Assembly: GCF_045348435.1 (NCBI RefSeq)
Contig: NZ_CP157484.1
Location: forward strand, 3,534,001 to 3,598,000
Origin: Alsobacter sp045348435
GTDB lineage: Bacteria; Pseudomonadota; Alphaproteobacteria; Rhizobiales; Beijerinckiaceae
Direction of reading: 5' to 3'
Length of the DNA: 64,000 nt
Within the stretch, counting starts at the first letter, position 1. Every line of letters begins with the position of its first letter. Under the pieces are notes generated by a model that worked only from the letters and a program-made list of their open reading frames with translations, was not told where the DNA came from and did not search any database. This document shows positions 1 through 7,986 of this stretch, piece by piece. A program made the translations under genes and the position numbers.

Positions 1-1830
1 GGCGGCCTCGCGCTTCAGGCCGTACCGGCTCAGGCCGATCGCCACCATGGCGTTGTCGTGCGGCCAGACCGAGCCGTTGTGATAGGACATCGGATTGTAG
101 CGCGGCTCGCCCCGCGCGAGCGTGCGCACGCCCCAGCCGCTGAAGCCGTCCTGCGACAGCAGCGTCTCTGCCGTGCGCTTCGCGCGTTCCGGCGAGGCGA
201 TCCCGGCGAACAGCGCATGGCCGGCGTTGCTGGTCCGCACCCGGCAGGGCTTCTTGTCGCCATCGAGCGCCAGCGCGTAGGTGCCCAGGTCCTCGCACCA
301 GAAGACCTCCTCGAAGCGGGCCTGCAGCGCGCTCGCGGCCGCCAATTGCCGCTTGGCTTCGCCCGGATGCCCGAGCGCGGCCGCCATTCTGGCGGCGTGG
401 TGCCGCGCGGCGAACAGATAGGCCTGCACCTCGACCAGCGCGATCGGCCCCAGGGCCGACGAACCGTCCGCATGAAAGATGGAATCGTGGCTATCCTTCC
501 AGCCCTGGTTGGCCAGCCCGTGCTCCGTTTCGCGAAAATATTCGACGAAGCCGTCGCCGTCGCGATCGCCATAGGTCTCGCACCAGCCCATGGCGGCTTC
601 GATCGCGGGCCAGATCGAGCGGATCAGCCCGATGTCGCCGGTGCGCTCGTAATACATCCCGGCCAGCATGACGAAGAGCGGGGTGGCGTCGACGGTGCCG
701 TAGTAGCGGCGGAACGGCACTTCGCCGGTGCGGGCCATTTCGCCCTGGCGCCGCTCGTGGAGGATCTTTCCGGGCTGCGCGTCGGCCCGGGGATCGACTT
801 CGGTCGCCTGCGTGGCGGCGAGATATTTGAGCACGCCGGCCGCCACGGCCGGATCGATCCAGAGAAGCTGCATCGCCGTGATGATGCCGTCCCGGCCGAA
901 GACGGTGCTGTACCAGGGGATGCCGGCATAGGGGTAGAGCCCATGCTCGGTGTCGGTCGTCAGCATGTAGAGGTCCGAGGTCGAGCGGCAGAGGAACTCG
1001 TTGAAGATCTCGTTCGAACTCTCGACCGTGGCGATCCCGCGCGTCGCAGCGCGTCCTGCGCGTCGCTTGTCCCGGAACGCCGTGACGAAGTCGGGCGGGG
1101 CGCCGCGCTTTTCCTCTTCGCACAAGACTTGGATCACCAGGGAGCGGCGACCGCCGGCCGGCAGGGTGAGGCTGAAGCGCGCCCTCCCGACATCCAGTTT
1201 GGCGGGCGGGTCGGAGAAGATCATGGTCATCGTCCGGCCGACGCCGTCCAGACCCGTATAGGCGAATTCGACCCGGTCCGGCCCCGCGACGCGCGACGAA
1301 ACGGTCCCGCGGCGCAGGCGGTCAAGGCCACGCACCTCGAACAGATCGCGGAAATCCGAATCGAAGAGGATGTCGAGCGTGAAGGTCCTGGGCTTCTTCT
1401 CGAAGTTCTTCAGGCCGATGCGCTCGAAGCAGACGCTGTCCCAAAGGAACTTCGTGCGATCGATCGATATCGTGTCGCGCGGAACGCCGTCGTCGTCCTG
1501 CGGCCTGATGTCCGGATTGGTGAGATCCACCGACAGCGCCGCGTTGTCGTCCTGCAGCACCGAACTCAGCAGCAGCGGCCGCTTCCCTTCGAACCGCAAT
1601 TCGAACCGGGAGAGGTACCGGGTGTCCCGGAAGAACAGGCCCTCCGGCGATCCGGGCCGCGTACCAATGTCCCCATAGGCGTCCAGGACCGCGAAGGCGT
1701 CCTCATGTTTCAAGGTTCGCAGCGGCCGGTCGACCAGGGAGACCTCGGCCTCGATATAGTGCTCCGAGACGTGGTCCTGCTGCTCCTGCGGGTCCGGGGC
1801 GCTTTCGCGAGTCTTGGGAAGTCCCATCAT
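1..1830 (-). CDS. Glycogen-debranching (amylo-alpha-1,6-glucosidase) family protein, C-terminus cut off by window edge
   Basis: The minus frame stays open from an ATG at 1830 to the window edge (610 codons), so the C-terminus is missing. The first ~230 residues resemble the N-terminal beta-sandwich of bacterial debranching-type proteins (GLFFRDTRYLSRFE near residue 65). From about residue 265 an alpha/alpha-barrel of glycoside-hydrolase type follows, with WYSTVFGRDGI near residue 310 and NQGWKDSHDS near residue 440. Members act on alpha-1,6 branches of glycogen or related glucans in the cytoplasm; the true substrate here is inferred. It lies 141 bases downstream of a glycosyltransferase gene on the same strand and may share its stress-type promoter. 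The ribosome site in front of the ATG is weak. A long plus-strand reading frame over this gene is a shadow. Confidence 0.85.
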   Translation of the reverse strand, partial: MMGLPKTRESAPDPQEQQDHVSEHYIEAEVSLVDRPLRTLKHEDAFAVLDAYGDIGTRPGSPEGLFFRDTRYLSRFELRFEGKRPLLLSSVLQDDNAALSVDLTNPDIRPQDDDGVPRDTISIDRTKFLWDSVCFERIGLKNFEKKPRTFTLDILFDSDFRDLFEVRGLDRLRRGTVSSRVAGPDRVEFAYTGLDGVGRTMTMIFSDPPAKLDVGRARFSLTLPAGGRRSLVIQVLCEEEKRGAPPDFVTAFRDKRRAGRAATRGIATVESSNEIFNEFLCRSTSDLYMLTTDTEHGLYPYAGIPWYSTVFGRDGIITAMQLLWIDPAVAAGVLKYLAATQATEVDPRADAQPGKILHERRQGEMARTGEVPFRRYYGTVDATPLFVMLAGMYYERTGDIGLIRSIWPAIEAAMGWCETYGDRDGDGFVEYFRETEHGLANQGWKDSHDSIFHADGSSALGPIALVEVQAYLFAARHHAARMAAALGHPGEAKRQLAAASALQARFEEVFWCEDLGTYALALDGDKKPCRVRTSNAGHALFAGIASPERAKRTAETLLSQDGFSGWGVRTLARGEPRYNPMSYHNGSVWPHDNAMVAIGLSRYGLKREAA

Positions 1831-1971
1831 GAGTGCGCTTGGTCCTTGTCTCTGTGGCGCCGGGCGCAGATGCGCCCGACGAATCGCGGGCGGATCCTCA
1901 TCTGCGCTTCGGGCAGGAGGATGGCCGCACCATGCGCTTCCCCACTAATCCGGGGCCGTGTCCTGCAAGCC

Positions 1972-3120
1972 TCAGTTCGCCCGCAGGATGGACTGCGGCA
2001 TTGCGAGGGCCGGACGCGGCGCATTGACGGTCGCCGGCCGCAAGGTCGGCCTGCCGTCGCGCCCGAACAGGGGCACGGGCGCACGGGCCTCGCCGGTGTC
2101 GGAACGCAGCGCCGCATAAGTCTCCACATAGGCGCGCGCCATGTGGGTGGCCGTGAACCGCTCCTCGAATCGGGCCCGCACGGCGGCCCGGCTCATGGAG
2201 CGAGCGCGCTCGACCGCCTTCACGGCCTCGTCCACGGACGACACGATGCAGCCCGTGACCCCGTCGTCGACGACCTCGGGCACGGAGCCCAGCGGCCAGG
2301 CGATCACCGGCGTCCCGGACGACATGGCCTCGATCATCACGAGACCGAAAGGCTCGCACCAGTCGATCGGGAAGAGCAGCGCCATGGCGTCGCCCAGGAA
2401 CGCGCATTTCTCCCGATCGTTGATCTCTCCGATGAACTCGACCAGCGGGTGGTCCAGCAGGGGAGCGACGACCTTGTCGAAATAGTCCTGGTCGGCCTTG
2501 TCCACCTTGGCTGCGATCTTGAGCGGGACCCCGGCCTTGATGGCGATCTCGATGGCGCGGTCCGGCCGCTTCTCCGGCGAGATCCGGCCCAGAAAGGCGA
2601 GGTAGTCGCCGCCCTTGGCGTTGTACGGGCAGTGGGTCGCCGGCAGTCCGTGATAGATCGTCCGCCGCCAGTTGCATCCGGCCGGCATCGGAAGCCGCTG
2701 ATTGTCGGAGATCGAGACCAGGGGCATGTCCGGGAAAGCCCGGTAGATCGGGTGGAAATCCGGCAGGTCGAGACGCCCATGCATCGTCGTCAGCGTCTTG
2801 TGGGCGATGTCCTGGCAGAGCGGAAACTGGATAAGGTCCACATGGAAGTGGATCACGTCGAACTCGGCGGCCCGCTTGCGCACATGGTCCACCATCACGA
2901 GGTGGCTGGCCAGATGATCGCGGATGCCAGCCAGGCGAAGTCCTTCGGGGGCCATGGCGCACAACTTCGCCGACGTAAGCGAATCGCCACTGGCGAAGAG
3001 GGTGACGTCATGGCCGTCAGCCACCAGGGCTTCCGTCAGCCAGGAAACCACCCGTTCCGTTCCCCCGTAGAGCTTCGGCGGAACAGCCTCCGCCAACGGG
3101 GCGACCTGTGCGATCTTCAT
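1972..3120 (-). CDS. Glycosyltransferase family 4 (GT-B fold)
   Basis: The product is 382 residues and starts MKIAQVAPLAEAVPP. It has the N-terminal GT-B signature LYGGTERVVSWLTEAL, a central DYLAFLGRISPEKRPD segment typical of GT4 enzymes, and the nucleotide-sugar EX7E motif in EPFGLVMIEAMSSGTPVIA at about residues 262-270. Such enzymes transfer a sugar from a nucleotide-sugar donor; donor and acceptor cannot be told. It is cytoplasmic, with no membrane segment. The pairing with a downstream debranching-type enzyme suggests storage or protective glucan metabolism, and the candidate EcfG promoter about 55 bases upstream suggests induction in general stress. Both points are inferences. Confidence 0.88.
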   Translation of the reverse strand: MKIAQVAPLAEAVPPKLYGGTERVVSWLTEALVADGHDVTLFASGDSLTSAKLCAMAPEGLRLAGIRDHLASHLVMVDHVRKRAAEFDVIHFHVDLIQFPLCQDIAHKTLTTMHGRLDLPDFHPIYRAFPDMPLVSISDNQRLPMPAGCNWRRTIYHGLPATHCPYNAKGGDYLAFLGRISPEKRPDRAIEIAIKAGVPLKIAAKVDKADQDYFDKVVAPLLDHPLVEFIGEINDREKCAFLGDAMALLFPIDWCEPFGLVMIEAMSSGTPVIAWPLGSVPEVVDDGVTGCIVSSVDEAVKAVERARSMSRAAVRARFEERFTATHMARAYVETYAALRSDTGEARAPVPLFGRDGRPTLRPATVNAPRPALAMPQSILRAN

Positions 3121-3181
3121 GCGTCGAGCCTCACTCGTTCAGGCCCCTTCGCGCGACGGTTCACGCCAGAGGCCTAAGCTC

Positions 3182-3206
3182 AACCCGGACCCATAAGGTC
3201 GGTTCC
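3182..3206 (-). promoter_or_regulatory. Candidate EcfG-type general-stress promoter
   Basis: On the minus strand GGAAC (3206-3202) is followed after exactly 16 bases by GGTT (3185-3182). This fits the alphaproteobacterial EcfG pattern GGAAC-N16/17-(C/G)GTT. The implied transcript start is about 55 bases before the glycosyltransferase ATG at 3120. Confidence 0.6.
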
Positions 3207-3274
3207 GCATAAAAGTTTTGCAAGATTGAAGGCTATCGGGAACCAATCCGCGGCCCTGTTCGAACGCCCGCGCA

Positions 3275-3979
3275 TCAAACGGCGCAGTAACGCTCCTGGA
3301 TCTCGGCGTCCGCCAGCAATTCGCTCGCCGACGCGTGATGGGCGATGGCGCCCTGGTCCACCACATAGGCGCGATCGGCGATGCCGAGCGCCAGTTCGAC
3401 GTTCTGCTCGACGAGCAGAATGGTCGTCCCCTGGGCCTTCATGGACCGGAAGAGCTCGAACATTTCGTCGACCAGAACAGGCATGATGCCTTCGGACGGC
3501 TCGTCCAGCATGACGAGCTTGGGATCGGAGATCATCGCGCGGGCGATGGCGAGCATCTGCTGCTCGCCGCCGGACATCGTGATGGCGGTCTGGTCCAGCC
3601 GTTCGGCCAGTCGGGGGAAGATCTCCGCGGTCCGGGCGATCAGCTCGTCCTCGCGCCTCTTGTTGGCCGAGGCGATCAGTCCAAGCCTCAGATTCTCGCG
3701 CACCGTCAGCCCGGGCACGATCCGACGCTCCTCGGGCACATAGGCGAGGCCCTTGCCGAAGCGCACATGCGCCGGCCGGCCCAGCATCTCCTCGCCCAGG
3801 AACGAGACGCTGCCCTTCGTCTTGTCGAGCAGGCCCATGATCGACTTCAACGTCGTGGTCTTGCCTGCCCCGTTGCGGCCGATGAGGCAGACGATCTCGC
3901 CCTGCTTGACCTCAAGGTCGATGCTCTGGAGGACATGGCTGGAGCCGTACCAGGCCTGCAGGTTGCTCACCTTCAACAT
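3275..3979 (-). CDS. Liv-type ABC transporter ATP-binding protein (LivF-like)
   Basis: This 234-residue ABC ATPase has Walker A GRNGAGKTT near residue 36, the signature MSGGEQQMLAIARA and Walker B LVMLDEPSEGI, all typical of LivF subunits of HAAT-family transporters. It is the last gene of an operon with livG, livM, livH, a binding protein and molybdenum-hydroxylase subunits. Only 3 bases separate it from livG. Genuine branched-chain amino acid specificity is not implied, because this family also imports aromatic acids, amides and urea, and the operon partners are redox catabolic enzymes. Confidence 0.93.
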   Translation of the reverse strand: MLKVSNLQAWYGSSHVLQSIDLEVKQGEIVCLIGRNGAGKTTTLKSIMGLLDKTKGSVSFLGEEMLGRPAHVRFGKGLAYVPEERRIVPGLTVRENLRLGLIASANKRREDELIARTAEIFPRLAERLDQTAITMSGGEQQMLAIARAMISDPKLVMLDEPSEGIMPVLVDEMFELFRSMKAQGTTILLVEQNVELALGIADRAYVVDQGAIAHHASASELLADAEIQERYCAV

Positions 3980-3982
3980 CGC

Positions 3983-4744
3983 CTAGTGCTCCCGCTGGCC
4001 GAGATAGACGCGCTTGACGGTCTCGTTGCGCCGGATGTCGTCAGGCGACCCCTCCGCCAGGAGTTCTCCGTGATGCAGCACCAGCAGGCGGTCGCTGATG
4101 CCCATGACGAGCTTCATCTTGTGCTCCACCAGGATGACGGTCCGCTCCTGCCCGAGCCGCACGATGAGGTCCATCATGGTGCGGGTCTCTTCCGGGCTCA
4201 TGCCGGCGGTCGGCTCGTCGAGCAGGAGGAGGCGCGGCTCGCTGGCGAGCGCCATGCCGATCTCCAGGGCCCGCTGTTCGCCATGCGCGAGGCTTCCCGC
4301 GGGGCGGGTCCGGCGGTCGGCGAGGCCCACGCGCTCGAGCAAGTGGTCGGCCTTGTCGGCGAGCTCGGTCATGGCGGCCCTGGGCCGCCAGATGTCGAAG
4401 CGGGACGTCAGCGCCTGCGCGGCCACCCGGACGTTCTCATGCGTCGAGAGCTGCGGGAACACATTGGTGATCTGGAACGACTTGGCCACGCCCATATGGG
4501 CGAACTGGTGCTGGGCGAGGCCGGTGACGTCCTTGCCCTCGAACTCCACCCGGCCGCTGGACGGCGCGAACGCGCCCGAGAGCAGGTTGAAATAGGTGCT
4601 CTTGCCGGCGCCGTTCGGGCCGATGATCGACGTGATGGCGCCCCGCCGGAACTCGGCCGAGATGTCCTTCAGGGCCGTGAAGCCGCCGAAGCGCTTGCCG
4701 ACCTTGAACGTGCGCAGGATGGCTTCGGAAGACGCCGCGCTCAT
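3983..4744 (-). CDS. Liv-type ABC transporter ATP-binding protein (LivG-like)
   Basis: The 253-residue protein has Walker A GPNGAGKSTYFNLLSG near residue 42, a signature-region LAHGEQRALEIGMAL and Walker B LLLLDEPTAGM, which identify the LivG type. It would form a heterodimeric ATPase with the adjacent LivF-like protein under the membrane permeases. The first ATG at 4744 lies one base beyond the end of livM, so translation is probably coupled. Confidence 0.93.
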   Translation of the reverse strand: MSAASSEAILRTFKVGKRFGGFTALKDISAEFRRGAITSIIGPNGAGKSTYFNLLSGAFAPSSGRVEFEGKDVTGLAQHQFAHMGVAKSFQITNVFPQLSTHENVRVAAQALTSRFDIWRPRAAMTELADKADHLLERVGLADRRTRPAGSLAHGEQRALEIGMALASEPRLLLLDEPTAGMSPEETRTMMDLIVRLGQERTVILVEHKMKLVMGISDRLLVLHHGELLAEGSPDDIRRNETVKRVYLGQREH

Positions 4745-4745
4745 C

Positions 4746-5744
4746 TCAACGCTCCATCCAGTGCAGGATCGTGCCCCAGATCCCGCGCGGGAAGAACAGC
4801 ACGCAGACCACGAAGGCCGCTCCGACGAGAAGCTGCCAGTGCACCGTCCAGATCGATACCAGGTTCTCCAGGAGCAGGAACACCGCCGCGCCGACGAACG
4901 GCCCGAAAAAGGTCCCCATTCCCCCGAGCAGGCACATCATCACGGCGAGGCCCGACGTCTCGTAATGCAGCGTCTCGATCGGGACGATCGACAGATGCAG
5001 CGCCAGCAGCGCTCCCGCCAAGCCGCAGAATCCGCCCGAGAGGACGAAGGTCAAAAGCCGCGCCTTCACGACGTCGTAGCCCGAGGCCCTGGCGCGCGCC
5101 TCGTTCTCCCGCACCGCTTCAATGACGGCCCCGAAGGGGGACGCGAGGATGCGCGACAGCACGAACATGGCCGCGATCACGAAGGCGGCGATGACGTAGT
5201 AGCGCGTCAGCGGGTTGAGGAAGTCGAGGGTGAGGCCGAACAGGTTGATCGTCCGCACGTCGATGCCGCGAAGGCCGTTCTCGCCGCCGGTCCAGCCGAC
5301 GGCCTGGTAGAAGAGGTAGTACACGCATTGCGACAGAGCGAGCGTGACCATCGCGAAGTAGATGCCGCGCGTGCGGATCGCCAGGGCGCCGATGACGCAG
5401 GCCATGATCACGCCCGCGATCGTCCCCACCGCCACGGCCACGAACCAGGGCGCCCCGAAATGCACGATGGCGATGCCGCACAGATAGGCCCCGGTTCCAA
5501 ACAGCGCCGAGTGTCCGAAGGACAGGAGGCCCAGATAGCCGAACAGCAGGTTGAACCCCAGCGCGTAGAGCCCGTAGATCAGGATCATCACCGCAAGCGC
5601 CTTGAACGGCACCAGGAGCGGGAACACGAGCAGGAACAGCGCAGCCAGAAGCACCCTGTGGCGCCGCGCGAGCTCCAGGATGCGGATGCGCGCCAGCGGG
5701 GCGACGGCGACGGCCGGAGCGCGTGAGGTTTGGTCCAGGCTCAT
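4746..5744 (-). CDS. Liv-type ABC transporter permease (LivM-like)
   Basis: The 332-residue hydrophobic protein carries the LivM hallmarks YALGFNLLFGYLGLLSFGHSALFG and the cytoplasmic EAA-like loop AVRENEARARASGYDVVKARL. About eight to ten membrane segments are evident. It pairs with the LivH-like permease, 4 bases away, to form the transmembrane channel of the first transporter in this window. Confidence 0.93.
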   Translation of the reverse strand: MSLDQTSRAPAVAVAPLARIRILELARRHRVLLAALFLLVFPLLVPFKALAVMILIYGLYALGFNLLFGYLGLLSFGHSALFGTGAYLCGIAIVHFGAPWFVAVAVGTIAGVIMACVIGALAIRTRGIYFAMVTLALSQCVYYLFYQAVGWTGGENGLRGIDVRTINLFGLTLDFLNPLTRYYVIAAFVIAAMFVLSRILASPFGAVIEAVRENEARARASGYDVVKARLLTFVLSGGFCGLAGALLALHLSIVPIETLHYETSGLAVMMCLLGGMGTFFGPFVGAAVFLLLENLVSIWTVHWQLLVGAAFVVCVLFFPRGIWGTILHWMER

Positions 5745-5748
5745 CGTT

Positions 5749-6633
5749 TCAGCTCATCAGTCCGGCGCGGCCGAAGAAGCCTTGCGGGCGGACCAGAAGC
5801 ACGACCGCCATCAGCAGGAAGATCGAGACCTTCGCCATTTCGGGCGCGAACAGCGAGGTCAGGCTCACCACCACCCCCACGAGCAGCCCGGCCAGGACGG
5901 CGCCCATGAGCGAGCCCATGCCGCCCACCACGGTCACCACGAAAGCCTCCGCCAGGATGGGGCCTCCCATTTCGGGGATCACGCCCTGGAGAGGGGCCGC
6001 CAACAGTCCCGCCACGCCCGCGATGGCGGTGCCCAGCCCGAACACGACGAGCCAGACCTTGGAGACGTCGACGCCGAGGATGCGCACGATCTGCGGGTCG
6101 CGGGCGCCGGCGCGAATGATGAGCCCATAGCTGGTCTTCTCCAGGAAGACCCAGAGGCCGGCCAGGATCACGGCCGTCACCCCGATGACGAAGAGGCGGT
6201 AGAGCGGGAAATAGCCCACGCCGATGTCGACCGCGCCCTGCAGGGCTTCGGGCGTGTCCACCGGATATCCGGTGTTGCCGAAGGCGATGCGGACCAGTTC
6301 GACCATGATGTAGCTGAGCCCGAAGGTCAGCAGCAGCGGATAGTCGATGCCCCGCCCATAGAGCGGCCGGATCAGCACCCGTTCCACCGCCAGCCCGACC
6401 GCGCCGATCGCGAGCGGGACGCCGACGAGGCACAGCCAGAAATTGGCGCCGTGCATCAGCATCCACAGGCCCACATAGGCGCCCAGCATGTAGAACGCGC
6501 CATGGGCGAAGTTCACCACCGTGAGCATTCCGAAGATCAGCGACAGGCCGATCGCCAAAAGCACATAGACGGCTCCCAGCGCCACGCCGGTGAACAGTTG
6601 CAGACCGATGAGGTCGAGCGAGAGGCCCGCCAT
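5749..6633 (-). CDS. Liv-type ABC transporter permease (LivH-like)
   Basis: I choose the ATG at 6633 (MAGLSLDLIGLQLF) because CGGAGAAC lies just upstream; a 15-codon longer frame begins with arginine-rich sequence unlike the family. The product is then 294 residues with the typical GVALGAVYVLLAIGLSLIFG opening, NFAHGAFYMLGAY, and the loop GLIIRAGARDPQIVRILGV. It forms the permease pair with the LivM-like protein. Confidence 0.92.
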   Translation of the reverse strand: MAGLSLDLIGLQLFTGVALGAVYVLLAIGLSLIFGMLTVVNFAHGAFYMLGAYVGLWMLMHGANFWLCLVGVPLAIGAVGLAVERVLIRPLYGRGIDYPLLLTFGLSYIMVELVRIAFGNTGYPVDTPEALQGAVDIGVGYFPLYRLFVIGVTAVILAGLWVFLEKTSYGLIIRAGARDPQIVRILGVDVSKVWLVVFGLGTAIAGVAGLLAAPLQGVIPEMGGPILAEAFVVTVVGGMGSLMGAVLAGLLVGVVVSLTSLFAPEMAKVSIFLLMAVVLLVRPQGFFGRAGLMS

Positions 6634-6690
6634 GATGTTCTCCGCTTGATGGCGCGCACGCGATCGCGTGCGCGCCATGTCAGGCCGTGG

Positions 6691-7929
6691 TCAGGAGTGT
6701 CCGAGCGCCTGGCAGGTGCGCAGATTGGCTTCGTTGGGCTCGTCGGTCGCGACGATGTTGAACACGTCGGGATCGTTCGCCGCCGCCGCCTTGGACTCGA
6801 TGATGAGCACCGACTGGACCGACTGGTGGTCGCATTTGCGGTAGTATTGCGGGCCCTTGTAATAGTCGTATTTCAGGGCCTCCATGGCGGCGATCACCGC
6901 TTCCTGCTCGGTCGTGCCCGCGGCCTTTGCGGCCATCAGCAGCGTCTTCACGCCGCCATAGGCCAATGAGCCGTAGTCGGACGGCACGCGCCCGCCATGC
7001 AGCTTGCGGAAGCGGTCGTTGAAGGCCTTGGCGGACGGCAGCTTCGATTCCAGCCCGTAGTAATAGGACGTGCCGCCCGTGACGCCCTCGAACGCCTGGG
7101 CGCCGGCCGCGATGCGGCCCGTATAGAGCAGGATTGGGGTGATGATCTTGATCGACTTCTTCACGCCGAAGTCCGTCGCCTGTTTCAGGGCGATCTGCTG
7201 GTCGCGGCCGAAATTGCTGATCGCCAGGATGTCGGGCTTCAGGGCCTGGATCCGGGGCAGCAGGGCCGAGAAGTCCGTCGCGCCCAGCGGGTGGCGGATG
7301 TCGGCGAGGGTCTCGACCCCGAACGCCTTGCCGGCCTCCTGGAAGCCGCGGACCATCTCGTGCCCATAGGCGTAGTCGGCGGTCAGGAACACGACCTTCT
7401 TGCCGAATTTAGGGAAGGCGTAGCGGCCGACCGCGCCCGCCGTCATGTGCGGGTTCAGCGCCTCATGGAAGGTGTAGCGGCTGAAATCGGCGGCCTCGTT
7501 GATGGCGTCGGACTGGCTGATGGAGTTGTAGAGCACCTTGCGGGCCTTGGTGACGTTGTTCACCGCCAGCTGCACGGCCGCCGAGAGGCTGCCGACGATG
7601 AACTGCACCTTGTCGTTCTCGATCAGCTCGAGCGCGCGGGTCGCCGCCTCGCCGGGGTTCAGCCGGTCGTCGCGCACGAGCAACTCGGCCTTGCGGCCGT
7701 TCAGGCCGCCGCCCTCGTTGAACTCGGCGATGGCGACCTCGGCCGCGCGCACCTGGTCCTGCGCCTCAGCCCCGTAGGGCCCCGTCAGCGGCACCGGGAA
7801 GCCGACCTTGATCGGCCCTTCCTGCGCCCGCGCGATGTTGAACATGAACGGCGAGGCGGCCAGCGCCGCCCCGGCCCCCAGCACCTTGCGCCTGTTCCAG
7901 CCGTGCGGTCCCTTCGTGTCCTCGGTCAT
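6691..7929 (-). CDS. Periplasmic substrate-binding protein of Liv-type ABC transporter
   Basis: The ATG at 7929 is preceded by AGGAGGGAAG and gives 412 residues; the longer frame to 7977 lacks a comparable site. Residues 13-34 form a twin-arginine-type signal (RRKVLG, then a hydrophobic stretch ending in ARAQ). The mature part begins with PIKVGFPVPLTGPYGAEAQDQ, the type 1 periplasmic-binding fold of LivK/AmiC relatives. It sits between the molybdenum-hydroxylase genes and the permease genes. Ligand is unknown; association with Mo-enzymes suggests an aromatic or N-heterocyclic compound rather than an amino acid. Confidence 0.92.
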   Translation of the reverse strand: MTEDTKGPHGWNRRKVLGAGAALAASPFMFNIARAQEGPIKVGFPVPLTGPYGAEAQDQVRAAEVAIAEFNEGGGLNGRKAELLVRDDRLNPGEAATRALELIENDKVQFIVGSLSAAVQLAVNNVTKARKVLYNSISQSDAINEAADFSRYTFHEALNPHMTAGAVGRYAFPKFGKKVVFLTADYAYGHEMVRGFQEAGKAFGVETLADIRHPLGATDFSALLPRIQALKPDILAISNFGRDQQIALKQATDFGVKKSIKIITPILLYTGRIAAGAQAFEGVTGGTSYYYGLESKLPSAKAFNDRFRKLHGGRVPSDYGSLAYGGVKTLLMAAKAAGTTEQEAVIAAMEALKYDYYKGPQYYRKCDHQSVQSVLIIESKAAAANDPDVFNIVATDEPNEANLRTCQALGHS

Positions 7930-7986
7930 GCTTCCCTCCTGGCGTCGTCCCGTTCGTCGGGCGCGTTCGTTGAGCACTGTCTCTCG

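Noticed and set aside
58..3177. Plus-strand open frame of 1039 codons
   Set aside because: It lies opposite two well-recognised minus-strand genes and its translation has no family features; it results from the GC-rich codon pattern.
3275..7929. Branched-chain amino acid transport as the function
   Set aside because: The Liv family covers many ligands, and the genes are embedded among oxidative catabolic enzymes with no amino acid genes nearby.
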